A stretch of 64,000 nt of DNA, from positions 372,001 through 436,000 of the forward strand of contig OY723286.1 in NCBI GenBank assembly GCA_963210315.1. The letters run 5' to 3'. The translations under genes and the position numbers were made by a program. Positions 30,713 through 39,639 of the stretch are shown in pieces; position 1 is the stretch's first letter, and every line of letters begins with the position of its first letter. This DNA is from Rhynchopus euleeides. Its lineage: Eukaryota > Euglenozoa > Diplonemea > Diplonemida > Diplonemidae. The notes beneath the pieces were generated by a model. The model was not told the DNA's origin and made no database searches. It saw only the letters and a list, made by a program, of their open reading frames with translations.

Positions 30713-32081
30713 GATGCAGCACCTGAAGAAGTGTGGGTTGGGTCCGGGTATGTTCTCTCTCTTTGGAACACGGCCAGGTGACCGAGTGACTGGGCTCATT
30801 TTATCCCCTGCTGTTGTGTGGCCTTCTACACACAGACATGAGTCATTCAGGAAGAATTGTCGGAGTGCCACCTCCAGTAACACAGAGCCCTGCTCTTGGT
30901 ATGACCCCCGGTCTCTGTCTGATACACACGTGCCTTGTGGGCAGATACTGGCAACGTGCGCCAACTGTGGGAGGAGGGGGAGTACGGGGGGAGGTCGCGC
31001 ACCTGCTGCACCGCATCGCAGAGGGATGTGCTCTAGGTCGAGACACGCTGAAAAAAGACGTTGGAAGCCTGAAGTGGCGTTCAGGCCATAAGAGGAACCA
31101 CCTGCGGCACCACAGGGTGTGCTACAGGCAGCCCGCTGCCTCCCAGCTGCGGCAGTGCAGAGGGAGGTCTCCCCGACGGGGACTGAGAAAACACCTAGGC
31201 CTGCAGGTGTGCCGCGCACAGCAGCCTGCCTGGGTGCCGGGTTGAGACTCTGCTGCTGAGGGCTGGTATGCCTCCGTGTTGCGTTCCCAGCAGAAGAACC
31301 TCAGGGCCCTTGAATGCCGTGTTGCTGTCCGTCTCCGTGTACTGGTAAGTCACACACAGCCTGCTGAAGAGGCTGTCTTTGTTTTTGTTACCCAAAGCGT
31401 GCCGACACGCGGGTGGAAACGGCACCACACAGGGAACTCTCCCTTTTACTCACACACACACACACATCGCTACAACCACTCTGAATTTTCTTCGTTCGTT
31501 TTTGTTGCGTTAGACGCTTCTACACATCCGAAGACTTTTTCCCTGCCCTCCCGTGGTCCTCTCTGGCGGGGCTGTGTGTTGGAGGCACGGCGGTGGGGTG
31601 GTGTGTTAGAGGCACAGCTTCGTTGCAGCTGTGATAGGTCCCTTTCCGCTTACACAAGTGTGCTTACCAAGACAACGAGGCGACACATCGCAGAGGTAGT
31701 GCAAGTGGAGGGTCGCTCTGGAACACTTTCGACACACTTGCCACTCAACCCGGGGAATGGGAGGTGGATTTCATTGTCGAGAGTGAAGGCAAATTGGCAA
31801 AGGCTGCCCAAGTTTCCCAGCACCTTCTCGCAAAGGAAATGGAAGTAGAAAAGCCTGTTGAGGAAAGGGGAATGCCTGCAATGCGGAAAAGGGGAATGGG
31901 GGTTGCATGCACCTCAATCTGTGATGAGGTGACATGCGGCTCTGCAATTGCTCCTGGGAATATCCTCCCATTATCAGGACCCAAACCAGGCCCACATTTC
32001 ATGGGTCAAACTTGGCACCTCCACCCACAAAATGACCCCACCAGCCTGCCTGGGTACGTCGCTGCTCACGCGTCCGCCCCC
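30713..32081. other. 1.4-kb spacer between paralogues B and A
   Basis: No gene is supported. The segment 31189-31253 (GGCCTGCAGGTG... GCACAGCAGCCTGCC...GGTGCCGGGTTGAG) matches 35104-35178 in the spacer between C and B. A CA microsatellite lies near 31452. The shared spacer pieces show that the A, B, C genes spread as a larger tandem module. Confidence 0.6.
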
Positions 32082-34172
32082 TCACGGGGCAATGGCCGTG
32101 GCCTCAAAGGCCTGGAGTTGAGCAGTGGCAGCAGCAACCACGTCCTTCCAAGCGTTGCCCTTGATGTTGTCCGCGAGGTCGTTCTCGTAATTGTATTTTG
32201 CATTCAAACACTGCTTCCCCTCTGCGAGGCGTTTCAAGGCTGTGCGCAGCACGTCAGGCAGCGTCCCACCCTTGGAGTCCTCACACGCATCTGCCACAAC
32301 ATTCTCCACCGCCGTACCACGCAGCTTCAGGTTGTTGCGCTCGTTCCACACCTTCAGCAGCACGACGGCACGCTTGAAGTGTGGGTGCTTCTGGCGCACA
32401 CCTGCAACCCACTCAAGCTCTTCCTTCAGGGTCTCGATCGATATGTACTTCTCCGGTGTTGTCACCACGACGTCCACCCTGCCCAGTTCTGTGTTGACCT
32501 TCCAAGCCAGTAAAGGCCCCTCCCGCCCATGCATTGCAGGGAAGTCCCTGGTCTTCCATCCACGTGCCAGTGCGTTGGTGCGCACAGCCTGCTCTGCTGC
32601 AGCAAGATCCTCTGGTGCGACACTCACGATCATGTCGACATCCGAGTCACGTGTGGCCACACCCTTCTTCAGCGAGCCCCCGAGACGCACTGTGCAGTCG
32701 ATGCCCTTCAGCCACTTCTGCTCCAGCCGTTCCTTCATCCCCTGCGCAGAGAGCTTCCCCACCTTGTTTGCCTTGTACATGCCCTGCAGGTCTTCCTCGG
32801 AAGCAGGCAGGCACGTGTCGGGTTCAAACGCCTTTGCAGATTTTGTGGCGGCCTTCGGTGACGACGGCCACCCCAGTGTCTGCTTCTTCTCCGTGCCAGG
32901 GATGGGCCGCACAGTCACAGGCATGTCGAGGGCCTTCAGCGCAAGGGAGAGTGCCGCCTTCATCGACTCCTCGCAGTGGATCGTCACATCGCCACCACAT
33001 TCACCGTGCCGCACCGACAATGTGACCATGACTGCGCACAGGGCTTGGGGATCTTCGACAGGGATCTTGAAGACGCGCTTCTTCGAAGAATCCCCGGAAT
33101 CCTTGGCACGAGTCCCAACGTAGAACGTGTGCTTGTGTGAGGGGAGCGCATTGAGAGCACCTGCCTGTTTCGCAGCGTCGTAGTCGATAATGTCGAACTT
33201 TGGTTTCGTTGTATTATTTTGGACGTTCTGCTTCTTTTGCACCTTCGGCTCCTTAAACTTCTTCTGGACTTTCGGCTCCGCTGGTGGTGTGGCCCGCACA
33301 GCACGGGGAGGGGGCCGTGGCGGAAGAACGACACGCTCTTCGACATACACTTCCAGGGGAATCGGCCTGGCGGTCATGGTGAAGAGATCCTTCATGAACC
33401 ACCGCTTCTCGTCACAGTTGTCCCGCACTTTTGGGTGTGCCCGCTGGAGGGCATCGTAGAACTGCTCAGGGAACCTCTGATAGATGGGGGCGATCAGGAT
33501 CTTCAGCTCCTTGTTGAAGAGGTCGTTGGAGACCTGGTGCTCCCTCCCATACTTCCGTGTGTCCTTCTCGGTGAAGTTGTAGTGGAAGCACAGCGGGTTC
33601 ACACCGTTCATCCGCATCCCGCTGATGTACAGCCGCCCCTCCTCACCCCTCGTGTTGTACACCTCGAGGCCACCATAGCGGATGCAGGGCTTCGTGGGGT
33701 TGAAGATCAGGAAGTTGCAACGAGCGTCTTGCAAATCGGCCTGGCTGAAACGCCCCCGAATCGTCCACTTGGTACCCGGCTTTGTGGTCGCGGCGATGTC
33801 CTCCTTCAAGTAGATCACATTGTCCGCCCCTTTCTCGAATGTGAAGACAGAGCTGCACGACTCCGCCTTCAGAACACAGCCGTGCTTCATCAACACAGCG
33901 ACTGCGTCCAGCAACCCTGCACCGAAGCTCCCGATTGTGTTCTTCTCACCCTCAGACTCCCCCAGGATGAAGTCACTGTTAACCAAACCACGCCCGCTGT
34001 CAGCTATCGTCAACACATTGCCGCTGTAGTTCACTTCAGGAGCCTCCCCGGTGTGGCGGTTTGCATCGACAGCATTCGCGATGAGCTCCTGCACCCCGAA
34101 GATCGCATCCTTGAACTTGCAGTGCTTCACGTTCACATTTAGCGACCTTGTGGAACCGTTGTGATTCGCCAT
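32082..34172 (-). CDS. Paralogue B: GHKL ATPase fused to an OAS-like nucleotidyltransferase (696 aa)
   Basis: An intact fusion protein, no signal peptide, probably cytosolic. The N-terminal GHKL (Hsp90/MutL/MORC-type) ATPase domain has N-box E29-N33-D36 (QELIANAVDA), G1 box D58-G60-G62 (IADSGRGL) and lid G81-G86 (GSFGAG). A second segment runs to about residue 270, ending in a conserved FNKELKILIAPIYQRFPE stretch. After a Pro/Lys-rich hinge (about 280-325) comes a middle domain (about 327-426) of unknown type that C also has. The C-terminal third (about 455-690) is a nucleotidyltransferase of the OAS/cGAS/poly(A)-polymerase fold: GGS (498-500), D511 and D513 in DSDVD, third acidic residue D567 in RVDVVV, and RAVVLLKVW (601-609) as in the OAS C-terminal helices. 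All catalytic positions look intact. In animals and bacteria such enzymes make oligonucleotide second messengers in immunity; that role here is inference. The start (34172) is conserved in A. Confidence 0.85.
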   Translation of the reverse strand: MANHNGSTRSLNVNVKHCKFKDAIFGVQELIANAVDANRHTGEAPEVNYSGNVLTIADSGRGLVNSDFILGESEGEKNTIGSFGAGLLDAVAVLMKHGCVLKAESCSSVFTFEKGADNVIYLKEDIAATTKPGTKWTIRGRFSQADLQDARCNFLIFNPTKPCIRYGGLEVYNTRGEEGRLYISGMRMNGVNPLCFHYNFTEKDTRKYGREHQVSNDLFNKELKILIAPIYQRFPEQFYDALQRAHPKVRDNCDEKRWFMKDLFTMTARPIPLEVYVEERVVLPPRPPPRAVRATPPAEPKVQKKFKEPKVQKKQNVQNNTTKPKFDIIDYDAAKQAGALNALPSHKHTFYVGTRAKDSGDSSKKRVFKIPVEDPQALCAVMVTLSVRHGECGGDVTIHCEESMKAALSLALKALDMPVTVRPIPGTEKKQTLGWPSSPKAATKSAKAFEPDTCLPASEEDLQGMYKANKVGKLSAQGMKERLEQKWLKGIDCTVRLGGSLKKGVATRDSDVDMIVSVAPEDLAAAEQAVRTNALARGWKTRDFPAMHGREGPLLAWKVNTELGRVDVVVTTPEKYISIETLKEELEWVAGVRQKHPHFKRAVVLLKVWNERNNLKLRGTAVENVVADACEDSKGGTLPDVLRTALKRLAEGKQCLNAKYNYENDLADNIKGNAWKDVVAAATAQLQAFEATAIAP

Positions 34173-35410
34173 GATGCAGCACCTGCAGTGTGGGTTGCGT
34201 GTCGCTCAGGGAAATGCAATACCAACAGGCAGCATCAGGCTTGGTGGGGCAATGGTGGGAGGACATGGGGTCCGGGGCTACCACACGACTACAGCCTTCG
34301 TGGGGTCGGTTCCCTCCCGCAGTACGAGTGGCAGGAAAGGCGGACGTTCCGTGGCTCTGCGTCGGAAGGGGCTGCCGGGATGGCAGGCCCTTCCGACCCC
34401 CTTCATCCAGTCCAGGCTGGCTAGTGCGGATGCAACAGAAAACAGGTTCGTCAGTTCGCACGGTTGGGCGAGCCCGGGCACCAGAGTGGGGGCTGCAAGG
34501 CACCCAGAGGCGGGGCGGAGCCTGCATTGCTGGAGCCTGCACTAAGGGACAAAAAGACTGTGGGGGCCCGCCCCGAAGCAGGGAAAAGGCACGCCAAGCT
34601 CACCTGGTAGGGGCAGGCAAGCACGACGCCTCCAAACACGAGGGTACATTCTCCACACCGAGCACCTGCTGGTAACGGTTGGTGCCATACCCTCCACTGC
34701 ACAATGGCCCCTCACAGGGACACACAACAGCAACAATAGAAGATGAGCCTCACCCGCACACCTCCCTGCGGGAGGCCTTCTTTAGTTGCCAACAACTTGC
34801 CCACACCACCGCTATATGTGCTGCTCATGCTGACAGGAGTCCTGCTGCGATGCAGGGCATCGAACTCTGCCCGTGGGTCGGGCTGGGGTGGGATGGGCGG
34901 TGGGTGGCGGTGGGGGAAAAGGGAAAAAGGGGAAAGGGTGGCAGAGGGAACCACGTGTAGGGAGGCACGTGGTGGTCTGTTGCCTCTGCTGTTGCGTCTG
35001 CGGCACACATCACACACACACACACACACCCCTTCTTCCGGCGGATGCCCGAGGATGAGGATAGACGCACAGAGAGACGTCCCCGCAGAAGGGCGGGTGA
35101 GAAGACACCGAGGCCTGCAGGTGCAGTGCATGCGCACAGCAGCCTGCCTGCCTGGGTGCCGGGTTGAGGCTTTGCTGATTCCGCAAAGAGCTGATATTGT
35201 AGCCCTGCGAGTTCAAAGAGGCATGTGTGGGTTGGTTTTTGCTTGTTTCAAGACACTGCACCGCACGTTCCAAACTGACTTCTTCCCGTTTTTGGCAAAA
35301 CATGGCGAGTTGAGGGAGCTGTGTGTGTCTGGATACCATAACAGGGGAGGAGAGGACGCCAGTGGGGGAGTGATTCATGGAGGGGGTCCCACCCACACTC
35401 ATATCTAGCA
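34173..35410. other. 1.2-kb spacer between paralogues C and B
   Basis: No gene is supported. It has a CA microsatellite at about 35010-35029, a GGGAAAAAGGGGAAAGG purine stretch near 34918-34940, and the module-repeat segment 35104-35178. I see no remnant of a nucleotidyltransferase domain downstream of the C stop codon. Confidence 0.6.
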
Positions 35411-36628
35411 TCAGCAGTAACTCTTCTTCCCTGTGTTGGGGATGGCCAGGACGGAGGCACGCACTTGCAGGGTGGCAATGACATCCTGAAGCGAATCAAC
35501 CAACGCGCGCTGGCAGTGGATCCTCACACCGCCGGAGGCATGGCGTGTTGCCAACACACCCACCGCTATGCAGAGGGACTGCGGATCCGACCGGCTGAGC
35601 TCGACATCACACTTGCTGCTGGTGCCGACGTAGATTGTGTAGGTGTGGGAAGGGAGGTCCCTGAGAGCCCCGGCCTTCCTGGCAGCGTCGTAGTCGATGA
35701 TGTCGAACACTGGCTGTGAATGAGGGCGGTGCAGAGTCGTGGCGCGCTCTGTGCTGCGAGGGGGAGGCCGTGGCGGGGGTGCCTTGGGCGCCTCGATGTA
35801 GTAATACCTGGCCTGCGGCCTGGCCAGGTAGCAGAAGAGCTCCTGCATGAAGAGCCACCGCTTCTCGTCACACTTGGCCAGCACTTTTGGGTGCGCCAGC
35901 TGGAGGGCATCGTAGAACCGCTCGGGGAACCTCTGATAGATGGGGGCGATCAGGATCTTCAGCTCCTTGTTGAAGAGGTCGTTGGAGACCTGGTGCTCCC
36001 TCCCGTACTTCCGTGTGTCCTTCTCGGTGAAGTTGTAATGGAAGCACAGCGGGTTCACACCATTCATCCGCATCCCGCTGATGTACAGCCGCCCCTCCTC
36101 ACCCCTCGTGTTGTACACCTCGAGGCCGTCATAGCGGATGAAGGGCTTCGTGGGGTTGAAGATCAGGAAGTTCTGAATCGCGTCCTGCACTTCTGCGAGC
36201 TTGAAGTTGCCATAAATGGTCCACTTGGTGCCCGGCTTGCATGTTGCGGCGGTTTCCTCCTTCAAGTGGATCACGCCATCCGCATTTCCGGTCGGGAACG
36301 TGAAGACAGACTTGTACGACTCCACCTTCAGAACACAGCCATCCTTCTTCAACACAGCGACTGCGTCCAGCAGCCCTGCCCCGAAGCTCCCGATTGTGTC
36401 AAGTTCACCCCCTGACTCCCCCAGGATGAAGTCACTGTTCACCAAACCGCGCCCGCTGTCAGCTATCGTCAACACATTGCCGCTGTACTCCACTTTAGGA
36501 GTCTTCCCGGTGTAGCGGTCTGCATCGACAGCATTCGCGATGAGCTCCTGCACCCCGAAGATCGCATTCTTGAACTTGCAGTGACTCACGTTCACATTCA
36601 GCGACCTGCCCTTCTTGTTCTTCCCCAT
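35411..36628 (-). CDS. Paralogue C: GHKL ATPase + middle domain, no nucleotidyltransferase (405 aa)
   Basis: Starts MGKNKKGRSLNVNV; the first residues differ from A and B, but the frame joins theirs at RSLNVNV. N-box QELIANAVDA, G1 IADSGRGL and lid GSFGAGLLDAV are intact, so ATP binding is likely kept. The region up to the Pro-rich hinge is very close to B, including LYISGMRMNGVNPLCFHYNF. The middle domain begins FDIIDYDAARKAGAL and ends at IPNTGKKSYC, with a stop exactly where B continues into its nucleotidyltransferase. The clean end at the domain border makes a functional ATPase-only partner plausible, though a truncated duplicate is equally possible. Its 5' flank faces the cathepsin gene. 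Confidence 0.8.
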   Translation of the reverse strand: MGKNKKGRSLNVNVSHCKFKNAIFGVQELIANAVDADRYTGKTPKVEYSGNVLTIADSGRGLVNSDFILGESGGELDTIGSFGAGLLDAVAVLKKDGCVLKVESYKSVFTFPTGNADGVIHLKEETAATCKPGTKWTIYGNFKLAEVQDAIQNFLIFNPTKPFIRYDGLEVYNTRGEEGRLYISGMRMNGVNPLCFHYNFTEKDTRKYGREHQVSNDLFNKELKILIAPIYQRFPERFYDALQLAHPKVLAKCDEKRWLFMQELFCYLARPQARYYYIEAPKAPPPRPPPRSTERATTLHRPHSQPVFDIIDYDAARKAGALRDLPSHTYTIYVGTSSKCDVELSRSDPQSLCIAVGVLATRHASGGVRIHCQRALVDSLQDVIATLQVRASVLAIPNTGKKSYC

Positions 36629-37339
36629 TGTGCAGTCAAGGAACTACAGGTCTGCCACCTGTGTGTGTGTGCAGTGTTGTGTGGCGCTTCGGTTCAACCC
36701 CTGTTGAAGGTGGCCTAGGGAGCAACACGACGCAAAGGGAAAGAGATGACGGAGGGGAGGGGGTGGCGGCGGGGCGGCCAGGCCCGCCCAACGCACGAAG
36801 CTGGGGAGTTCCGTCGCTTGAGGACATCAGAGGATGCTGCGGGCACTCGAGCCCCCTGCACCGGGTGGGGCACACAGCCCACTCGGATCCGACAGCGTGT
36901 CAGGGGGGCAGGGCAGCGGAGAGGGTGAGTTGGGTGGGGAGGCAGAAGCGATTTAGCAGCAGCAGCCACACCGCACACTGGCGTGTGGTGGTGTGGCGTG
37001 GTGCTGGCACAGTAGAAAGGAACGGAGACCAGCAACACCGGCACACATACACACGATCCCCACTGTGCCGTTGCGGTGATGTGCTGTGCTGTGCACACAG
37101 ACAGAAGCAGGAAGCCCTGTGTGTGTGTCCAGCACAGCAGCACCGGTGACGGGGAGGTCAGCTGCCGGGTGGTCTCGCTTGTTCAAACAGAAGGCACATT
37201 GCCACACACAAGCACACGTCGTGGGAAAATGTTGCGGGGAAGGCGGCAAGGAGCACACAACCCAACCTTGTGTGAGGTGGGTGATGGCCCCTTGACTCTG
37301 CCGTACGCACGTCACTCCTCAGTCATATCTGCACACAGT
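36629..37339. other. 0.7-kb spacer between cathepsin X-like gene and paralogue C
   Basis: No gene is supported. GC-rich sequence with short TG/CA runs. Open frames here overlap on both strands and show no domain. Confidence 0.6.
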
Positions 37340-38356
37340 TCACAGCTTGCGGCCCAGAGCCACACCCGACACGGAGGGGTCGACGTACATCTTGGTGTCA
37401 GTGGTGACCTTGCAGTTGCCGCCGTCCTCGTTGCACGGGTAGTTGGTCTCCGTCCACGCCTTGGGGGTGGCCCAGTTGCAGGCAGACGTCTCGAGGCACA
37501 GGTCCTTGCCGCTCCCACGGGACACGCGGAAGTACCCCATCTCGCCCCAGTACTCGCCCCACGAGTTGCGCACAATCCAGTACTTCTCCCCGCTCTCCAC
37601 ACCCCACCCGACGACGGAGATGGCGTGGTCCGCACCGCCGCAGCGGCCGGACGCAATCCCGCCGTGGTACTCCAGGATCTGGGTGGCGTCCACACCGCAC
37701 CCGATCGGCCCGCGCGCGTAGATCTCCTTCATCATGTTCGCCTCCCCGCGCACCGACCCGTGCTCCGCAACCGTGGCGTTGGGGTACTGCGACACGGCGG
37801 CGCAGAACCCGCCCGACTTCGAGAAGGTGGAGCAGGTGCGGCACACGTTGTCCGCCGAGCACTTCGTGTTCACGTGCGAGCAGAAGCCCTCCGACGAGTC
37901 GCTGGAGCACGCCAGGTACGGGTTGCACGTGTCGTACACCACACCGTCCTTCTGCCGGGCAATCCACGAGTTGGCGCCCCCGATCGACCCGCCGTAGCAC
38001 GACCCGGCGGTCCCGCAGTTCAGGATGTGCTGCACCGCCAGGTTGATCTCGATCCCCTGCGCCTTGCGCGCAATCTTGATCCGGTCGGCCAGGGCAGACA
38101 CGGCGGCGTGTGCCCAGCACGACCCGCAGTACTGTGGGATGTGCTGGTTCAGGTTCTTAGTCAGGTAGCTCGTCCCGTTCACGTTCCCCCACGTGAACGA
38201 CTCGGGCAGGTCCCCGTCACGCACGTACGCCGACGGCAGCGCGCTCACCACGTGGTGCTCGATCCCAGCAGCCTCCTCCTGCTGCTGCGTCCACAGGAAG
38301 CTCTGCTTGGCAGACACCCCGCACGCCAGCAGGGCCACGAACATGGCGCTCTTCAT
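37340..38356 (-). CDS. Cathepsin X/Z-like papain-family cysteine protease (C1A)
   Basis: 338 aa with signal peptide (about 1-16, MKSAMFVALLACGVSA), so directed to the secretory or lysosomal route. The start at 38356 was chosen for that signal; the 29 in-frame codons upstream are CA-repeat-derived. The propeptide is short (about 17-50), as in cathepsin X. The catalytic domain shows NQHIPQYCGSCWAH with the His-Ile-Pro mini-loop (72-74) diagnostic of the X/Z subgroup, oxyanion Gln75 and nucleophile Cys80. His244 (GADHAISVVGWG) and Asn264 (RNSWG) complete the triad. Many paired Cys residues (144-184 region) suggest disulfides. Cathepsin X is a carboxypeptidase in animals. The gene lies at the right edge of the unique block, 99 bp before the array resumes. 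Confidence 0.94.
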   Translation of the reverse strand: MKSAMFVALLACGVSAKQSFLWTQQQEEAAGIEHHVVSALPSAYVRDGDLPESFTWGNVNGTSYLTKNLNQHIPQYCGSCWAHAAVSALADRIKIARKAQGIEINLAVQHILNCGTAGSCYGGSIGGANSWIARQKDGVVYDTCNPYLACSSDSSEGFCSHVNTKCSADNVCRTCSTFSKSGGFCAAVSQYPNATVAEHGSVRGEANMMKEIYARGPIGCGVDATQILEYHGGIASGRCGGADHAISVVGWGVESGEKYWIVRNSWGEYWGEMGYFRVSRGSGKDLCLETSACNWATPKAWTETNYPCNEDGGNCKVTTDTKMYVDPSVSGVALGRKL

Positions 38357-38823
38357 CTTGATTTGCGTCTTTCTGCACGTGGTGGGTTTGTGTGTGTGTG
38401 TGTTCCATAGCATGAGTGTGGGGCGTGGTCCAACATACACCACTCGTGCGTGCTGTCACAAGGTTGGGTAATGCTGTGGGCGGGATCGAAGGCGAGGCTC
38501 ACTGTCGCTGTCACGGATGGTTGCAGCAGATCCCTGCGGGTCGGACCATGAGTCCGATGCAAAGAATACGCACTCACACCACACAGCGTCCGGCTGGCAG
38601 GCGCCTTGACCGGCAAGCGCCTGGCCATCTCCGGAGGGCAAAATACGAACAGCAGCAGCAGGCTGGCGCTATTGCAGATGCCGAAGAGAAGAGAAGAAGG
38701 GCAAGGAAGGGGAACAAACCCTGCACGTGCGTCATGAACAGGGGCAGGTGGTTCATGACAGCGTGCACCCGAGCAAGCTAGACACACCCACACAGTGATG
38801 GGTGTTGCACAAAACATTCGAAG
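38357..38823. other. Junction spacer between cathepsin gene and the right array
   Basis: A TG run (38389-38402) lies just upstream of the cathepsin start, with CAG (38375-38373 on the minus strand) as a possible acceptor. From about 38456 the sequence matches unit position 2861 onward, with substitutions and a shortened GA-rich part; the two CACAGCGTCCGGCTGGC copies of the normal spacer are reduced to one. Confidence 0.65.
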
Positions 38824-39639
38824 TTAGTTGGGCACACCATGTCGAGCCGTGGCGTGTTTGTGTCGAAGGCTGACAGGATACACAGGCAGCCTGCCCACGA
38901 GAGGCACAGACGAACAGACAGCATTGCTGAGCACCGACACAACGTCCTTGGCGGTGGCAGTCGCAGACCCGGGGTTCTGCCCCGTCACCAGACGCTCGTC
39001 CACGATGGACAGCTCTCCCCAGTCCTTGACGGAGACAAACTTCGCCCCGCGCTCCTTCAGCGTCGTCTCCAGCATGAAGGGCATCACCTCCGACTTCGCC
39101 ACAGCGTCCTCCTCGGTGTTGGTGAACCCGCTCACAAACTTCCCGGCAACCAGGTACTCCCCGGACGACAGCTTCACGTTGACGAGCGCAGCAGGGCCGT
39201 GGCACACGGCGGCCACAACACCTCCCTTCTCGTAGATCGCAGTTGCCGCCTTGTTCTGCGCCTCACAGTCGGGGAAGTCCCACATCACCCCGTGCCCGCC
39301 CGCGTAGAAGATGGCGTCGTACTGTGCGGCAGGCTTCGGGAGCCCTGCGAGCGACACGGTGGCCAGGGACTTCCCCTCCTTCATGTGCTGCTCCTTGAAC
39401 TTCTGCGACTCCGCGTCCCCTGCGAAGGCCTCGAGGCTCGACACGTCGCACCCCGCATCCCCACCCTTCGGGCTGACAAACACCACGTCGTACCCAGCAG
39501 CCTTGAACACGGCGTAGGGGTGCGCCACCTCCGGCAGGTACCACCCGGTCGCCGTCGGCACCACTCCCTCCTTCTTCTGCGCCGCCGTGGCCGGCATCTC
39601 CGTGTGCTGCGACACCACAAGCAGGACAGACTTCCCCAT
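38824..39639 (-). CDS. DJ-1/PfpI superfamily protein, divergent edge copy R1 with altered C-terminus
   Basis: 271 aa instead of 239. Relative to the other copies a 4-bp deletion at about 38923 removes the last codon and stop, so the frame continues 32-33 residues (beginning NAVCSSVPLV) to a stop at 38824. Substitutions also appear inside: AEMAK becomes AGLPK (about 98-102), Arg168 to Phe, Glu181 to Ala and Ala203 to Ser. Glu37, Cys146 and His147 are kept, so activity is possible if the extension is tolerated. It is the array member nearest the unique block. Confidence 0.88.
   Translation of the reverse strand: MGKSVLLVVSQHTEMPATAAQKKEGVVPTATGWYLPEVAHPYAVFKAAGYDVVFVSPKGGDAGCDVSSLEAFAGDAESQKFKEQHMKEGKSLATVSLAGLPKPAAQYDAIFYAGGHGVMWDFPDCEAQNKAATAIYEKGGVVAAVCHGPAALVNVKLSSGEYLVAGKFVSGFTNTEEDAVAKSEVMPFMLETTLKERGAKFVSVKDWGELSIVDERLVTGQNPGSATATAKDVVSVLSNAVCSSVPLVGRLPVYPVSLRHKHATARHGVPN

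Noticed and set aside
30713..31219. Upstream extension of paralogue A 5' portion to a 253-aa frame
   Set aside because: Paralogues B and C show no related protein sequence upstream of the MANHNGS/MGKNKKG start.
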